64,000 nucleotides of DNA from contig PENC01000018.1 in assembly GCA_003674045.1 (NCBI GenBank), positions 62,001-126,000 on the forward strand, in the 5' to 3' direction. Positions 42,949-51,940 of the stretch are shown piece after piece. The position numbers were made by a program, and so were the translations under genes. The stretch is from Streptomyces griseocarneus (lineage in GTDB: Bacteria; Actinomycetota; Actinomycetes; Streptomycetales; Streptomycetaceae). The notes beneath the pieces were generated by a model. It had not been told where the DNA came from. It saw only the letters and a program-made list of their open reading frames with translations, and searched no databases. Each line of letters begins with the position of its first letter. Position 1 is the stretch's first letter.

Positions 42949-44067
42949 GTGGGTTTAACCTCCCCATCACTTCTGACAGTTCTCGTCCTCACCACCGTCG
43001 CGGTGACCATCGCCACCCTCTGGCTGTGGCCCCGCGCCGCCCGCAGAAAACCTCTCGCCTGGGTCGCGCGCCTCGCCCTGCTGGCGGTCACCCAGGCGAG
43101 TCTCGTCGCCGTACTCCTGGTGCTCGCCAACAACACCTACGGCTTCTACTCCACCTGGAACGAACTCCTGGGGCATGCGTCCAGCAGCCAGTCGCTCCAG
43201 CCCGGCGCGGACGGCGGGAAGCGCCCGCCCGCGCTGGTCGTGAAGGGGCAGGAGTCGATCGGCCTCAAGGGCACGCGCGAGAAGGCGGGGCAGGTCGACC
43301 GCATCGAGATCCGCGGCCCCGTCAGCGGCCTCGGCATGGACGGCTACGCGTACCTGCCGCCGCAGTACTTCCGCAAGGAGCACGCGAAGGACACGTTCCC
43401 CGTGGTCGTGGCCATCACGGGCCAGCCCGGGGTGTCGAAGAACCTCATCACCCAGCTCAAGATCCCGCAGGCGGCCTCCGCCGCCATCATGGACGGCCAC
43501 ATCCGGCCGACGATCTACCTGCTGCTGCGGCCCTCGGTCATGGCGGACCGCGACACCAACTGCACGGACGTGCCGGGCGGTCCGCAGGCGCTGACGTTCT
43601 TCAACCAGGACCTGCCGCTGGCCGTCTCCGAGCAGTACCGCGCGTCCGGCGCCCGGGGCAGCTGGGGCGCCGTCGGCAACTCCACCGGCGGCTACTGCGC
43701 GCTGAAGCTCGCCATGACCAACCCCGCCCGCTACGGCGCGGCGGCCAGCCTGTCCGCCGACTACTTCGCGCGGCAGGACGGCAGCACCGGCGACCTGTAC
43801 GCGGGCAGCAAGGCGTACAAGAACGAGAACGACCTCACGTGGCGTCTGGAGCACCTGCCGCCCCCGCCCGTGTCCCTGCTGGTGTCGACGAGCAAGAAAG
43901 GTGAGGAGAACTACGAGCCGACCCTGCGGTTCGCGGCCGCGGCCAAGCCCCCGCTCCGGGTCGACAAGCTCGTCCGCGACGAGGGCGGGCACAACTTCCA
44001 GACGTGGCGGGAGGAGTACCCGCAGGTACTGCGCTGGCTGGACAAGGAGCTCCAGGCGCGCTCATGA
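42949..44067 (+). CDS. Membrane-anchored alpha/beta-hydrolase esterase
   Basis: 372 residues from GTG 42949 (AAGGATG upstream). Two N-terminal hydrophobic segments (about 8-28 and 38-60) anchor an external hydrolase domain of the esterase-D / mycolyltransferase-like type: PVVVAITGQPG, nucleophile Ser245 in GNSTGGYCA, and a closing GGHNFQTW with the catalytic His. The third codon is TTA (42955), so translation may depend on bldA. Substrate unknown; related Streptomyces proteins are called esterases. Confidence 0.85.
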   Translation: MGLTSPSLLTVLVLTTVAVTIATLWLWPRAARRKPLAWVARLALLAVTQASLVAVLLVLANNTYGFYSTWNELLGHASSSQSLQPGADGGKRPPALVVKGQESIGLKGTREKAGQVDRIEIRGPVSGLGMDGYAYLPPQYFRKEHAKDTFPVVVAITGQPGVSKNLITQLKIPQAASAAIMDGHIRPTIYLLLRPSVMADRDTNCTDVPGGPQALTFFNQDLPLAVSEQYRASGARGSWGAVGNSTGGYCALKLAMTNPARYGAAASLSADYFARQDGSTGDLYAGSKAYKNENDLTWRLEHLPPPPVSLLVSTSKKGEENYEPTLRFAAAAKPPLRVDKLVRDEGGHNFQTWREEYPQVLRWLDKELQARS

Positions 44068-44163
44068 CAGCGCGCCAAGCCGGGCCGCAACCTCCACCGG
44101 TTCCGGAAAAATCACCCGGACGCGGGAATGCGCGCAAAGTAATGGCAATTTTACGCTGAGCGC

Positions 44164-44514
44164 ATGCCAGGTCGGTGCCCCACTCCTTCGCGGTCCGTGT
44201 TCCACGGCGCGGTCGCCGTGCTGGTCTCGCTGCTGCTGGTCCTCTCGGGCGGCGGGGTCACGGCCACGGCGTACGACGACCGCGAAGAGAGCGCCGTCTC
44301 GCTGGAGTTCACCGCGTCCGACGACTGCCCGACCACCGCGCCGCCCCTCGCCGGGTACGCCGTACGGGAAGGCCACCACCCCAGGAGGCGCACCCTTCCT
44401 CTGCTCCGGCCGGCCGCCCCGGCCGCGTGCCCCCACGCACCGCTGCTCGCCGCCCGCGCCGACGCCGCTCCGGCGTGCGCCGCCCGCGCGGGTCACACCG
44501 TACTGCGCTGCTGA
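44164..44514 (+). CDS. Hypothetical secreted or membrane-anchored small protein
   Basis: 116 residues. One hydrophobic stretch (VAVLVSLLLVLSGGGVTATA, about 17-36) acts as a signal or anchor. The exported part is rich in Pro, Ala, Arg and has five cysteines late in the chain. No strong ribosome site before ATG 44164. Codon use is normal. No family recognised. Confidence 0.5.
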   Translation: MPGRCPTPSRSVFHGAVAVLVSLLLVLSGGGVTATAYDDREESAVSLEFTASDDCPTTAPPLAGYAVREGHHPRRRTLPLLRPAAPAACPHAPLLAARADAAPACAARAGHTVLRC

Positions 44515-44612
44515 GGGCGCAGGGCGTGCCGCCCCCTCCCGGGGCCGCGCGCCGTTCGCCCTCTTCATCCGCACACCCGCAGTACGAGAGCAGAGAGACA
44601 GAGAGTTCCGTC

Positions 44613-44870
44613 ATGCCTGTCGACCCCGTGCGCGTCGTGGGCGCCTATGTGCGCGCCCAGATGTACCCAGCCGTCGATCCCCTCACCGCGCCACCGGAAG
44701 CACCCGTCCACTCCCCCGCCGCCGAGGGCGCGTCCGCCGATCCGGACACCGCCGTGGCACACGCCGTCATCGCGCGGCCCATGTCACGGCGGCGGCCCGG
44801 CAGGCTCGCCCGGCTGCTGCTGTTCTTCCGTCAGGACCCCGCCCCGGCACCGGACCTCCGGCAGCCCTGA
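44613..44870 (+). CDS. Hypothetical 85-residue protein
   Basis: ATG 44613; GAGAGACAGAGAG lies upstream as a weak purine-rich site. The product starts MPVDPVRVVGAYVRAQMYPA and ends with a basic helix (MSRRRPGRLARLLLFFRQDP). No signal peptide or membrane helix is certain, although the final helix is amphipathic. Third-position GC supports coding. Followed by a small hairpin and the PhzF gene. Confidence 0.55.
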   Translation: MPVDPVRVVGAYVRAQMYPAVDPLTAPPEAPVHSPAAEGASADPDTAVAHAVIARPMSRRRPGRLARLLLFFRQDPAPAPDLRQP

Positions 44871-44871
44871 T

Positions 44872-44895
44872 CACCGGCCCCGCAGAAGGCCGGTG
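44872..44895 (+). terminator. Short hairpin before the PhzF-like gene
   Basis: CACCGGCC (44872-44879) and GGCCGGTG (44888-44895), perfect 8-bp arms with an 8-nt loop, followed by TTGAATG. Weak terminator or leader hairpin. Confidence 0.4.
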
Positions 44896-44907
44896 TTGAA
44901 TGCCCGA

Positions 44908-45564
44908 ATGATCTCCATCGAGGTAATCGACGTCTTCACCGGCCCCGACGGCACCGGCGGCAACGCCCTCGCCGTCGTCCGCGACGGCTCCGCCGTCCGC
45001 GGCGACGCGGATCGCCTGGCGCTGGCCGCCGGTCTCGGATACAGCGAGACCGTGTTCGTCGACGACGCCGGGCGCGGCGTCGTCGACATCTGGACGCCCA
45101 GCGCCCGTCTGCTCTTCGCCGGTCACCCGCTCGTCGGCGTCGGCCGGCTGCTCGGGGCCGAGGTGCTCCGCCCGCACACGGGCGAGGTCACCGTCCGGCA
45201 CGACGGGGAGTTCACCTGGGTGCGCGGCCGCGCGGAGTGGGCCTCGGGGCGGCGCACCGAGCAGTACGGCTCGGCGGCCGAGGTCGACGCACTGCCCGCG
45301 CCGCCGGAGGGCGAGGGCTGGCTGTACGCCTGGGCCTGGCAGGACGAGGCCGCGGGCCGGGTGCGGGCCCGCGCGTTCCCGCGCCGCGGTGACGGCATCG
45401 CGGAGGACGAGGCGACGGGCGCCGCGGCGCTGCTGCTCACGCACCAGTTGGGCCGGGCCCTGGACATCCGTCAGGGCCGGGGTTCGCAGATCCTCACCCG
45501 CCCCGGAGCCGACGGCACGGTGGAGATCGGCGGCCGGGTCGTACCGAGGCCCGTCCGCGGCTGA
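44908..45564 (+). CDS. PhzF-family isomerase-like protein (short form)
   Basis: 218 residues from ATG 44908, shorter than the usual 260-300. It opens with ISIEVIDVFTGPDGTGGNALAVVRDG, the PhzF N-terminal motif, then GYSETVFVDD with the catalytic Glu, FAGHPLVGVGRLL, and the closing EDEATGAAALLL and RQGRGSQI motifs of the second half. The linker and part of the second lobe are reduced. PhzF proteins catalyse proton-transfer isomerisations; phenazine synthesis is not implied as no phz genes are near. Confidence 0.85.
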   Translation: MISIEVIDVFTGPDGTGGNALAVVRDGSAVRGDADRLALAAGLGYSETVFVDDAGRGVVDIWTPSARLLFAGHPLVGVGRLLGAEVLRPHTGEVTVRHDGEFTWVRGRAEWASGRRTEQYGSAAEVDALPAPPEGEGWLYAWAWQDEAAGRVRARAFPRRGDGIAEDEATGAAALLLTHQLGRALDIRQGRGSQILTRPGADGTVEIGGRVVPRPVRG

Positions 45565-45614
45565 ACGGGGCCGCCGCCCTCCGTCCGTGCGACACCGTTT
45601 TCTATGCTGGAGGT

Positions 45615-46367
45615 GTGAACCGCTGCCGGATACACCTGACGCTCGCCCCCGAACTACGGCTCTTCGCTCCCGCCGACCGCCGCGCGGAGCGCACGCCCGT
45701 GACCACCGACGGGGCGTCCTCGCTCGGGCACGTCGTCGAGTCGTTCGGTGTCCCGCTCACGGAGGCCGGGACGCTGCTCGTCGACGGCCGTGAGGTGCCG
45801 GTGTCGTACGTGCCGAACGCCGACGAGGACGTCGAGGTGCGCGCGGTCGTACGCCCCCAGGAGGTGCCGGGCGCGCCGCTGCGGTTCCTGCTCGACGTGC
45901 ACCTGGGCACGCTGGCGCGCAGGCTGCGTCTGCTGGGCGTGGACGCCGCGTACAAGAGCGAGGACATCGGCGACCCGGCGCTGGCCGCCCTGTCGGCGCG
46001 CGAGCGCCGCGTACTGCTCTCGCGCGACCGCGGTCTACTGCGCCGCCGGGAGATCTGGGCGGGCGCGTACGTCTACAGCGACCGGCCGGACGATCAACTG
46101 CGGGACGTCCTCGGCCGCTTCGCCCCGCGCCTCGCGCCCTGGACGCGGTGCACGGCCTGCAACGGCCCGCTCCGGGACGCCGACAAGCAGGCGGTCCACG
46201 AGCGGCTGGAGCACGGCACGCGCAGCACGTACGACGTCTTCGCACAGTGCGTGACCTGCGAACGCGTCTACTGGCGCGGCGCGCACCACGCCCGTCTCGA
46301 GGCGATCGTCGCCGACGCGGTGCGCGAGTTCGGGGAGACGGCCACCGCCGAGGTGCCCACCGTCTGA
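45615..46367 (+). CDS. Mut7-C RNAse-like protein with ubiquitin-like N-domain
   Basis: 250 residues, GTG 45615 directly after CTGGAGGT. Residues 1-90 are a ubiquitin-like (ThiS/MoaD-type) fold ending VSYVPNADEDVEVRAV. From about 95 lies the Mut7-C PIN-like domain (FLLDVHLGTLARRLRLLGVDAAY, LLSRDRGLLRR) with acidic nuclease residues Asp and Asp in place, then a zinc ribbon of two C-x-x-C pairs (CTACNG, CVTCERVYW). The fused form is standard in actinobacteria. Presumed RNase; target unknown. Confidence 0.92.
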   Translation: MNRCRIHLTLAPELRLFAPADRRAERTPVTTDGASSLGHVVESFGVPLTEAGTLLVDGREVPVSYVPNADEDVEVRAVVRPQEVPGAPLRFLLDVHLGTLARRLRLLGVDAAYKSEDIGDPALAALSARERRVLLSRDRGLLRRREIWAGAYVYSDRPDDQLRDVLGRFAPRLAPWTRCTACNGPLRDADKQAVHERLEHGTRSTYDVFAQCVTCERVYWRGAHHARLEAIVADAVREFGETATAEVPTV

Positions 46368-46601
46368 GCGGTCCCGTCGTGTGCGCCCGTTGCGCGGAAG
46401 CCCTGCCTGTCGGGGGGGGGCGCGGCGGCTCCGCCAGGCGCATCCCCGGGCGGACCATCACGCCCTGCGGGGCCTGAGTGCGCCCTGCTCAAAGGATGGG
46501 CGGTACCCGGATAATGGGGCCGCCGACGGAGCGGCCGGGGGGCTTCGGCCGTCGGCGCACGGCCGGGCAGCCAGGGGACACCCAGCACTTCAGGGGGCAG
46601 C

Positions 46602-47057
46602 ATGATCGCCGAATCGGGGCAGGACGGACCACCGAGGCGCCGGGGAAGGGGAGTTCCGGCAGCCGGAGGGCGGAGGGCACGGGGAGCACGACGGGCGGTC
46701 GTCATCACGGCCCTGGCCCTGGGGGCGGCGCTGCTCGTGCCGCCCGCGTCGGCCGTGGGCCCGGCCCGTACAGGCGTCGTCTCCCGGGTGGTGACGATCG
46801 GCGCCCCGAGCACGGGCGGCGCGGTCTCCGCGCTCGCCTCCACGCGGCGCACGAAGCCGCTGCACCACCGGGCCACCACCGGTCATGTGTCCACTCACTG
46901 GTCCACGGCGGCGAAGCCGAAGAAAAAGAAGAAGGGCTTCTTCGCGAAACTCGGGATCTTCCTGCTCGTGCTGGTGATCCTGGCGATCCTCTTCGGCATC
47001 GGCCTGATCTGGCTGGTGGTCCACATGGTGCGGCGGGCCTTCGGGCGCCGGGCCTGA
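46602..47057 (+). CDS. Hypothetical membrane protein
   Basis: 151 residues, ATG 46602 after CAGGGGGCAGC. First hydrophobic segment about 32-50 (VVITALALGAALLVPPASA) with a possible cleavage site, then a Ser/Thr-rich external region, a lysine run (KPKKKKKG, about 104-111) and a second helix (LGIFLLVLVILAILFGIGLIWLVVHMV) ending in RRAFGRRA. The poly-Lys before the last helix gives a clear inside-positive side. No family name recognised; similar short proteins occur widely in Streptomyces. Confidence 0.7.
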   Translation: MIAESGQDGPPRRRGRGVPAAGGRRARGARRAVVITALALGAALLVPPASAVGPARTGVVSRVVTIGAPSTGGAVSALASTRRTKPLHHRATTGHVSTHWSTAAKPKKKKKGFFAKLGIFLLVLVILAILFGIGLIWLVVHMVRRAFGRRA

Positions 47058-47138
47058 ACGGCCGGGCGTACGACGGTGCCCGGGGCCCGCGGACGGCAGG
47101 TTCCTGCCCCGCCGCCCCGGCCGCCGGAAGGCCGGAGG

Positions 47139-47333
47139 TCAGCCGCTCTTGCGGCGGAACGAGCGCTGGCCGCCCGCTTTGCCGTGCGTACCGTTGACCT
47201 TGGAGCCGTCGCGGCTCCGGCCGTTGCCCGCGCCGTCGGCCGACTGACCGCGCTTGCGCGCCAGGGCCTCACGGAACTTCTGCTTCACGTCGTCGTCCTG
47301 GGACTCGGTCTGCGGCGGCTTGCTGTCCGTCAT
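47139..47333 (-). CDS. DUF5302 small protein
   Basis: 64 residues; ATG 47333 follows a perfect AGGAGG. Highly charged and disordered: QTESQDDDVKQKFREALARKRG at 8-29 is the DUF5302 core helix, and the tail is Gly/Lys/Arg-rich. Likely a cytosolic, perhaps nucleic-acid-associated small protein of unknown role. Confidence 0.85.
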   Translation of the reverse strand: MTDSKPPQTESQDDDVKQKFREALARKRGQSADGAGNGRSRDGSKVNGTHGKAGGQRSFRRKSG

Positions 47334-47430
47334 CGGAACCTCCTGGTCATGGCGGCCGTCGCCCCAGCTTCGCACGTCGGCGAGCCCGGTTGAAGTCGGC
47401 CTCCCCACGGGTCCGGGCTACGATCCGGCG

Positions 47431-47679
47431 GTGGAGAACAGCGACATCACCCTCACCCTCACGCCCGACGAGGCCCTGGTCCTGTCCGACTGGCTGTACC
47501 GGGTGCAGACCGATCTCGACCGGATGATCGACGACCCGGCCGTCTGGGCACCGCTGCACAGGATCTCCGGGACGCTGGACAAGAGCCTGGCCGGGGTCTT
47601 CGCGGCCGACTACGCCGAGCGCGTGGAAGCGGCACGGGCCCGGCTCCGCCCTGCCGAGGACGACGGCGACGGGAATTAA
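47431..47679 (+). CDS. Hypothetical 82-residue protein
   Basis: GTG 47431. All-helical, acidic: ITLTLTPDEALVLSDWLYRVQTDLDRMIDD, then LHRISGTLDKSL and a charged C-terminal helix. Its TAA stop overlaps the TAA of the convergent gene (47676-47679). Widespread type in Streptomyces without a function. Confidence 0.75.
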   Translation: MENSDITLTLTPDEALVLSDWLYRVQTDLDRMIDDPAVWAPLHRISGTLDKSLAGVFAADYAERVEAARARLRPAEDDGDGN

Positions 47680-48224
47680 TCGACGGTCATGTCACCGTCG
47701 GGGACATCCTCGACGGCGACCTTCCCCTGCGTCACGCCGAGTCCCACGGCGACCGCCTTCGCGATCCCGTCGGGGTCGGGCGTGGTCGGATAGGGAACGG
47801 TCTCCCCTTCCCCATAGCTCTCGATGGCCTTGGTGAAATAGCCGGGGTACCAGGCACCGACCGCACCCTTGACCTCGACACGGCTCACGGGACGCTTCCC
47901 GACCCGCTGCTTCACGGCGGCGAGGATCTGGTCGGAGCGATATTCACCGGGTACCTGGAACAGGCTGGCGTGCGCACCGACCTTGCCGCCGTCCCGCAGC
48001 CGGACCGTCACGGTCAGACAGCTGGTCACACTCGGATAGAGGATCGGCCGCCCGGACGCGGCCTCGGCGACCTGCCCCTCGGTGATCCTGACGGGCGCGA
48101 CGGCCGGCACTCCGGCGCGCGGCACGGCCTCAACGGCGGGAGCGACTGCGAGCGGAACGGCGACAGCGGCTATGAGCGCAGCCGACAGCAGCAGCCCGCG
48201 CCGAGGCTTGGTAATGATCGTCAT
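47676..48224 (-). CDS. Secreted hypothetical protein
   Basis: 182 residues from ATG 48224. Signal peptide 1 to about 33 (LIAAVAVPLAVAPAVEA). The exported part has two cystatin-like or PepSY-like segments of strand and helix (SVTSCLTVTVRLRDGGKVGAHASLF; DQILAAVKQRVGKRPVSRVEVKGAVG). One Cys remains. No enzyme motif. Start and stop are both convincing; family not recognised. Confidence 0.7.
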   Translation of the reverse strand: MTIITKPRRGLLLSAALIAAVAVPLAVAPAVEAVPRAGVPAVAPVRITEGQVAEAASGRPILYPSVTSCLTVTVRLRDGGKVGAHASLFQVPGEYRSDQILAAVKQRVGKRPVSRVEVKGAVGAWYPGYFTKAIESYGEGETVPYPTTPDPDGIAKAVAVGLGVTQGKVAVEDVPDGDMTVD

Positions 48225-48242
48225 GCACACAGCGAACCACAG

Positions 48243-48360
48243 AAGGGGCGCGGGACTGTTTCGATATGCGGCTCCGCCGCGTGGGCGCGCCCCGGGGGGG
48301 GCGAAGCCCCTCAGGGGCGCGGGGAACTGCGCGCCCAGCCACAGACAACCCGCAGCCGCC
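48243..48360 (+). repeat. Intergenic repeat copy B
   Basis: Starts GGGGCGCGGGACTGTTTCG, continues with ATATGCGGCTCCGCCGCG as in copy A, and adds GGGGAACTGCGCGCCCAGCC, shared with copy C and with the ctaG end at 3.6 kb. It lies upstream of the secreted-protein gene start, between two minus-strand genes. Confidence 0.7.
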
Positions 48361-48423
48361 AACCGAACCCACGCACCACCCCCGTAGGCGCAGCCCAAAA
48401 CAAAGCCGCACCGGAACCCCAGG

Positions 48424-48444
48424 GCCCGGGGCAAAGCCCCGGGC
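48424..48444 (-). terminator. Hairpin after the HEAT-repeat gene
   Basis: GCCCGGGGC (48424-48432), loop AAA, GCCCCGGGC (48436-48444), perfect. It lies 15 bases past the stop of the minus-strand HEAT gene. Confidence 0.65.
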
Positions 48445-48459
48445 AAGGCCCGACGGCGC

Positions 48460-49896
48460 TCACCCCGCCGCGGAAGCCTCAGGCGGCGAGCCGAACCGGC
48501 TGCGCACAGCCGTCTGCACCTCCACCTCCTCGGCGGGGTCCGCCGCGAGTCTGCGGAGCTGCTCGACGACCCGCGCGTCGGCCGTCGTCGCGTGGTGGGC
48601 GGCCAGCTCGCGGGTGGTCTCCTCGCAGTCCCACAGGCACTCGACGGCGAAGCCCGCCGCGAAGGACGGGTCCGTGGCCGCCAGGGCCCGCGCGGTGCGC
48701 CCGCGCAGCTGCGAGGAGGAGGTCTCGCGGTAGATGTGGCGCAGTACGGGCGCGGCGCAGCCGATGGACAGCCGCCCGGCGCCCTGGACGAGCTCCCCCA
48801 GCACCGGCGCGTCCGGCCCCTCGGTGCGCACCGTGCGCCGCAGGGCGCTCAGCACGAGCGCGGAGTCGTACGTGCCGCCCCGGCAGGCCAGCATGCCCGC
48901 CGCGGCGGCGCCCAGGGCGTCCGTGCGGTGGACCCAGCCGCGGGCCCGTTCCAGGGCCGCCGTGCTGCGCATGCGCTCGAAGGCCGTGACGGCGGCCTCC
49001 GCCACCGGCTCGGAGGGGTCCTCGGCGGCGGCCTCTATCAGGTCGAGGGCCTGCGGGTCGTGGTGCTCGGCGAGGTAGCGCAGCGCGGTGGCGCGCGCGG
49101 CCTCGGGGCCCGCCATGGCCGCCTGGATGATCTCCAGCCGGTCCTCGGGCCCGGCGACGGCGGTGAGGCAGCGGGTCGCGGGGACGTGGCGCAGCTGCGG
49201 GGGGTGGGCCGCGAGCCCTTCCTGGGCCCATTCCAGGACCTCGCGCACGCTCCAGCCCGGCCGGGGGCCCGTGGGGCGCAGCTGGCGCTGCCAGCGGTCG
49301 AAGGAGCCCTGCTCCTGTGCGGCCTGGACGCGGGCCGCGGTCGCGGGCGACTGCTGGGAGTCGGCCCACAGGCGCCAGGGGTGGGGCTCGAAGGCGTCCC
49401 GGACGGCCGCGGCGAGCGCCGCGTCGCCCTCGGGAGTGCGCGGGAAGCGGGCGAGGACGCTCTCGCCGAGGGCGAGCAGCCCGGCGTCGTCGTCGCGCAG
49501 TGCGAGCTCGTCGAGGGCCCAGGCCCAGTTCGCGCCGGAGACGGCGTAGCGGCGCAGCAGCAGGAGCGCGTCCGTGCGGCCGTAGGAGGCGAGGTGGCCG
49601 AGGACGGCGAGGGCGAGGCCGGTGCGCTCCTCGGCGGTGTCGAGCAGGTCGTCGCAGTGGAAGAGGTGCTGTTCGATCTCGTCGAGCCCGCCGTCGAGGT
49701 CCAGGTGGAGGCGCGCGTAATAGAGCGAGCGGTTCTCGACCTGCCAGTCGCGCCTGGGGTCGTGCAGCACACAGTGGTGCAGCGCCGCGAGCGCCTCCGC
49801 CCGCGGCGCCGCAAGGGCATGCAGGGTCCCGTCGCCGCGGCCTCGCTGAAGGAGGCCGAGCAGGGTGCCGCTGGGCGCTATGTCTGGATCGAACAT
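48460..49896 (-). CDS. HEAT-repeat protein
   Basis: 478 residues, ATG 49896. The chain is helical repeats throughout. Typical HEAT units are RATALRYLAEHHDPQALDLIEAAAEDPSEPVAEAAVTAFERM (about 278-320) and later LRGRTARALAATDPSFAAGF. The N-terminal third (LEALAALHHCVLHDPRRDWQVENRSLYYARL onward) is conserved among Streptomyces homologues but not in HEAT proteins generally. Probably a scaffold; no partner is evident. Confidence 0.85.
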   Translation of the reverse strand: MFDPDIAPSGTLLGLLQRGRGDGTLHALAAPRAEALAALHHCVLHDPRRDWQVENRSLYYARLHLDLDGGLDEIEQHLFHCDDLLDTAEERTGLALAVLGHLASYGRTDALLLLRRYAVSGANWAWALDELALRDDDAGLLALGESVLARFPRTPEGDAALAAAVRDAFEPHPWRLWADSQQSPATAARVQAAQEQGSFDRWQRQLRPTGPRPGWSVREVLEWAQEGLAAHPPQLRHVPATRCLTAVAGPEDRLEIIQAAMAGPEAARATALRYLAEHHDPQALDLIEAAAEDPSEPVAEAAVTAFERMRSTAALERARGWVHRTDALGAAAAGMLACRGGTYDSALVLSALRRTVRTEGPDAPVLGELVQGAGRLSIGCAAPVLRHIYRETSSSQLRGRTARALAATDPSFAAGFAVECLWDCEETTRELAAHHATTADARVVEQLRRLAADPAEEVEVQTAVRSRFGSPPEASAAG

Positions 49897-50394
49897 GGGG
49901 TCAGCATCCGGTGCGGGGAGTCGGCTGGCAACGGGATTTCCTTACGGACGGCATTCTTGCCGGTGTCCACTGGTCCATGCCTGGTGAACAGGGAGAACTC
50001 GAGCTCTTCCGAGCGCCCGCAGCCTACCCGGAGTGGGGCGTTCCGCCGAGTCGCGCCCGAAATATCCGTCTCCACCCCCCGAGCGGCCGGAAACGGGTGG
50101 GTCCCACGTCGGTGCCTTGACGCGCCCGCCCCCACCCTCCGCACCCCCGCGAGACATCGCCATGCTCACGACATACGCCCGTGAACCGCCGATGCCCTAC
50201 CGGTACAGGCGCGACATAAGCCCCATCATGCCCCTGTCAAAAACCCGTCTTACCCCTGGCATGTGCCAAAGACACCACCAGATCGGGTGTTGCCAAACCA
50301 CTTACGAGCCCTCGCTCCCTGTGCAACAGTCGTTACCGGCCCTTCCCGCGGACCCAATGGAGCCGGCCGCGCCGCGCCCGTATCGGAGTACGTC
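49897..50394. other. Divergent spacer upstream of the PAS-PP2C gene
   Basis: 498 bp without a gene. Its right part has a 12-bp palindrome TGGCATGTGCCA (50257-50268) and an ACACC...GGTGT pair just after it (about 50271-50290), in a less GC-rich block that probably contains the promoter of the phosphatase-like gene. Confidence 0.45.
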
Positions 50395-51888
50395 ATGCCG
50401 TCCCCTCTCCACACGGATCGTCCCGCCGCTCGGCCGCCCCACCAGGGCGCCGTGGACGCGCTCATCACGCGGACGCGGGAGCTGCGCGGCGATCTCGAGG
50501 CCGTGCGCCGGGAAGCGGAGGGCGAGGAGCCCTCGGAAGACGCCCGGCAGCGCTGGCAGCGGGCCCTGTACGAGCTCGCCGTGCACCAGCTCGACGACCT
50601 GGGCGACCACCTGGGCCAGCTCCTCGAAGGCCTGCCGGACGACACCCCGCAGAGCCCCCCGGCCGACGGGAAGGCCGCACCCGCTCCCCCACCCACCCCG
50701 GCGGGGACGGAGGGGCAGGAGCAGGAAGCGGAGACGGACAGCCGCGTCGGCAGCGCGGAGTGGAATCTCCTCACCGATGACGTCACATGGTCCGACGAGC
50801 TGTTCCGGCTCTTCGGCCGCCGCCCGGAGGACGGCGCCCCGACCCTCGACGAGCTCCCCTCCTGGGTGCTGGAGGAGGACACCGAGCTGCTGACCGCGAT
50901 GGTCACCGGCTGCCTGGTCGACGGCAGGCCGATCGACGGCGAGTTCCGTATCGTGCGCGGCGACGGCACGGTGCGCACCGTGCACATGATGGGCGAGCCG
51001 GTGCTCGACGCTGACGGCACCACGGACTCCATGTGGGCGGTGTTACGGGACGTCACCGAGGTGTGCCGCAGCCGGGAGGCCGTGCACGAGATCCGTGACG
51101 CGCTGCTGCACCAGCAGCGGACCGCGCGCACCGAGCGCCGCCTCGCCGTGGAGCTCCAGGAAGCCGTCCTACCGCCTTGGCGCGGCTCCCTGCGCTTCCC
51201 CCAGAGCAGCACGGTGCCGGGGGCCGCGCCGACCCCCGGCACCCTCGACCTCGCCGCGCACTATCTCCCCTCCGCCAGCAGCGCCCTGATCGGCGGCGAC
51301 TGGTTCGACGCCCTCCAGCTCCCCGACGGCCGCACCCTGCTGAGCGTCGGCGGCCTCACCGGACACGGCGTGGCGGCCACCTCCAGCATGGCCATGCTGC
51401 TCGGCGCCCTGCGCGGCATGGCGGTCACAGGAGCGGATCCGGGGCCTCTGATGGGCTGGCTCAATCACCTCCTCGATGCTTCCGCGCAGCCCGCTCTGGG
51501 CAGCGCGGTCTGCTGCCGCTACGACCCCGCGACGCTGACCCTGAGCTGGTCGCAGGCGGGCCATCCCGCCCCGCTGCTCTTCAGCGGCGGAAGCGGTCGC
51601 GCCCTGCGGCCGCCCGAGGGCATGCTGCTCGGGGCGGTCCCCGACGCCGCCTATGCCCAGGCCGAGGAGCGGCTGGAGACCGGTGACGTGCTGGTGCTGC
51701 ACACCGACGGTCTGGCACCCCGGAGCTCCGAGTCGGCCGACGCGGTCACCGAGCGCCTGCTGGCCTGCGCACCACGGTTCGCCACGGCGAGAAGTGCACA
51801 GGAGTGCGTACGGACGGTGCTGGAGGAATTCGGCAGCAAGGAGCGCGAGGACGACGCCTGTGTGCTGGTCGCCCGCGTCCACACCTGA
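50395..51888 (+). CDS. PAS-PP2C (SpoIIE-type) phosphatase-like regulator
   Basis: 497 residues, ATG 50395 after GGAG. Residues 15-80 form a helical (coiled-coil-like) segment, 118-225 a PAS fold (WNLLTDDVTWSDELFRLFG ... WAVLRDVTEV), and 245-495 a SpoIIE/PP2C domain. Metal motif 1 GGDWFDA (300-306) is intact, but the usual G-D-V-x-G-H-G reads GGLTGHG (319-325), losing the second metal Asp; the final EDDACVL is kept. Reduced or changed activity is possible. Codon 217 is TTA (51043), implying bldA control. No anti-sigma gene is adjacent. Confidence 0.88.
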   Translation: MPSPLHTDRPAARPPHQGAVDALITRTRELRGDLEAVRREAEGEEPSEDARQRWQRALYELAVHQLDDLGDHLGQLLEGLPDDTPQSPPADGKAAPAPPPTPAGTEGQEQEAETDSRVGSAEWNLLTDDVTWSDELFRLFGRRPEDGAPTLDELPSWVLEEDTELLTAMVTGCLVDGRPIDGEFRIVRGDGTVRTVHMMGEPVLDADGTTDSMWAVLRDVTEVCRSREAVHEIRDALLHQQRTARTERRLAVELQEAVLPPWRGSLRFPQSSTVPGAAPTPGTLDLAAHYLPSASSALIGGDWFDALQLPDGRTLLSVGGLTGHGVAATSSMAMLLGALRGMAVTGADPGPLMGWLNHLLDASAQPALGSAVCCRYDPATLTLSWSQAGHPAPLLFSGGSGRALRPPEGMLLGAVPDAAYAQAEERLETGDVLVLHTDGLAPRSSESADAVTERLLACAPRFATARSAQECVRTVLEEFGSKEREDDACVLVARVHT

Positions 51889-51940
51889 TCCTGATCGCCC
51901 GGCGCCTGATCACCGGCCACCACCGGCCCCACCCGGCCCG

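Noticed and set aside
44908..45564. Phenazine biosynthesis locus from the PhzF match
   Set aside because: Short form and no other phz genes; PhzF-like proteins are widespread without phenazines.
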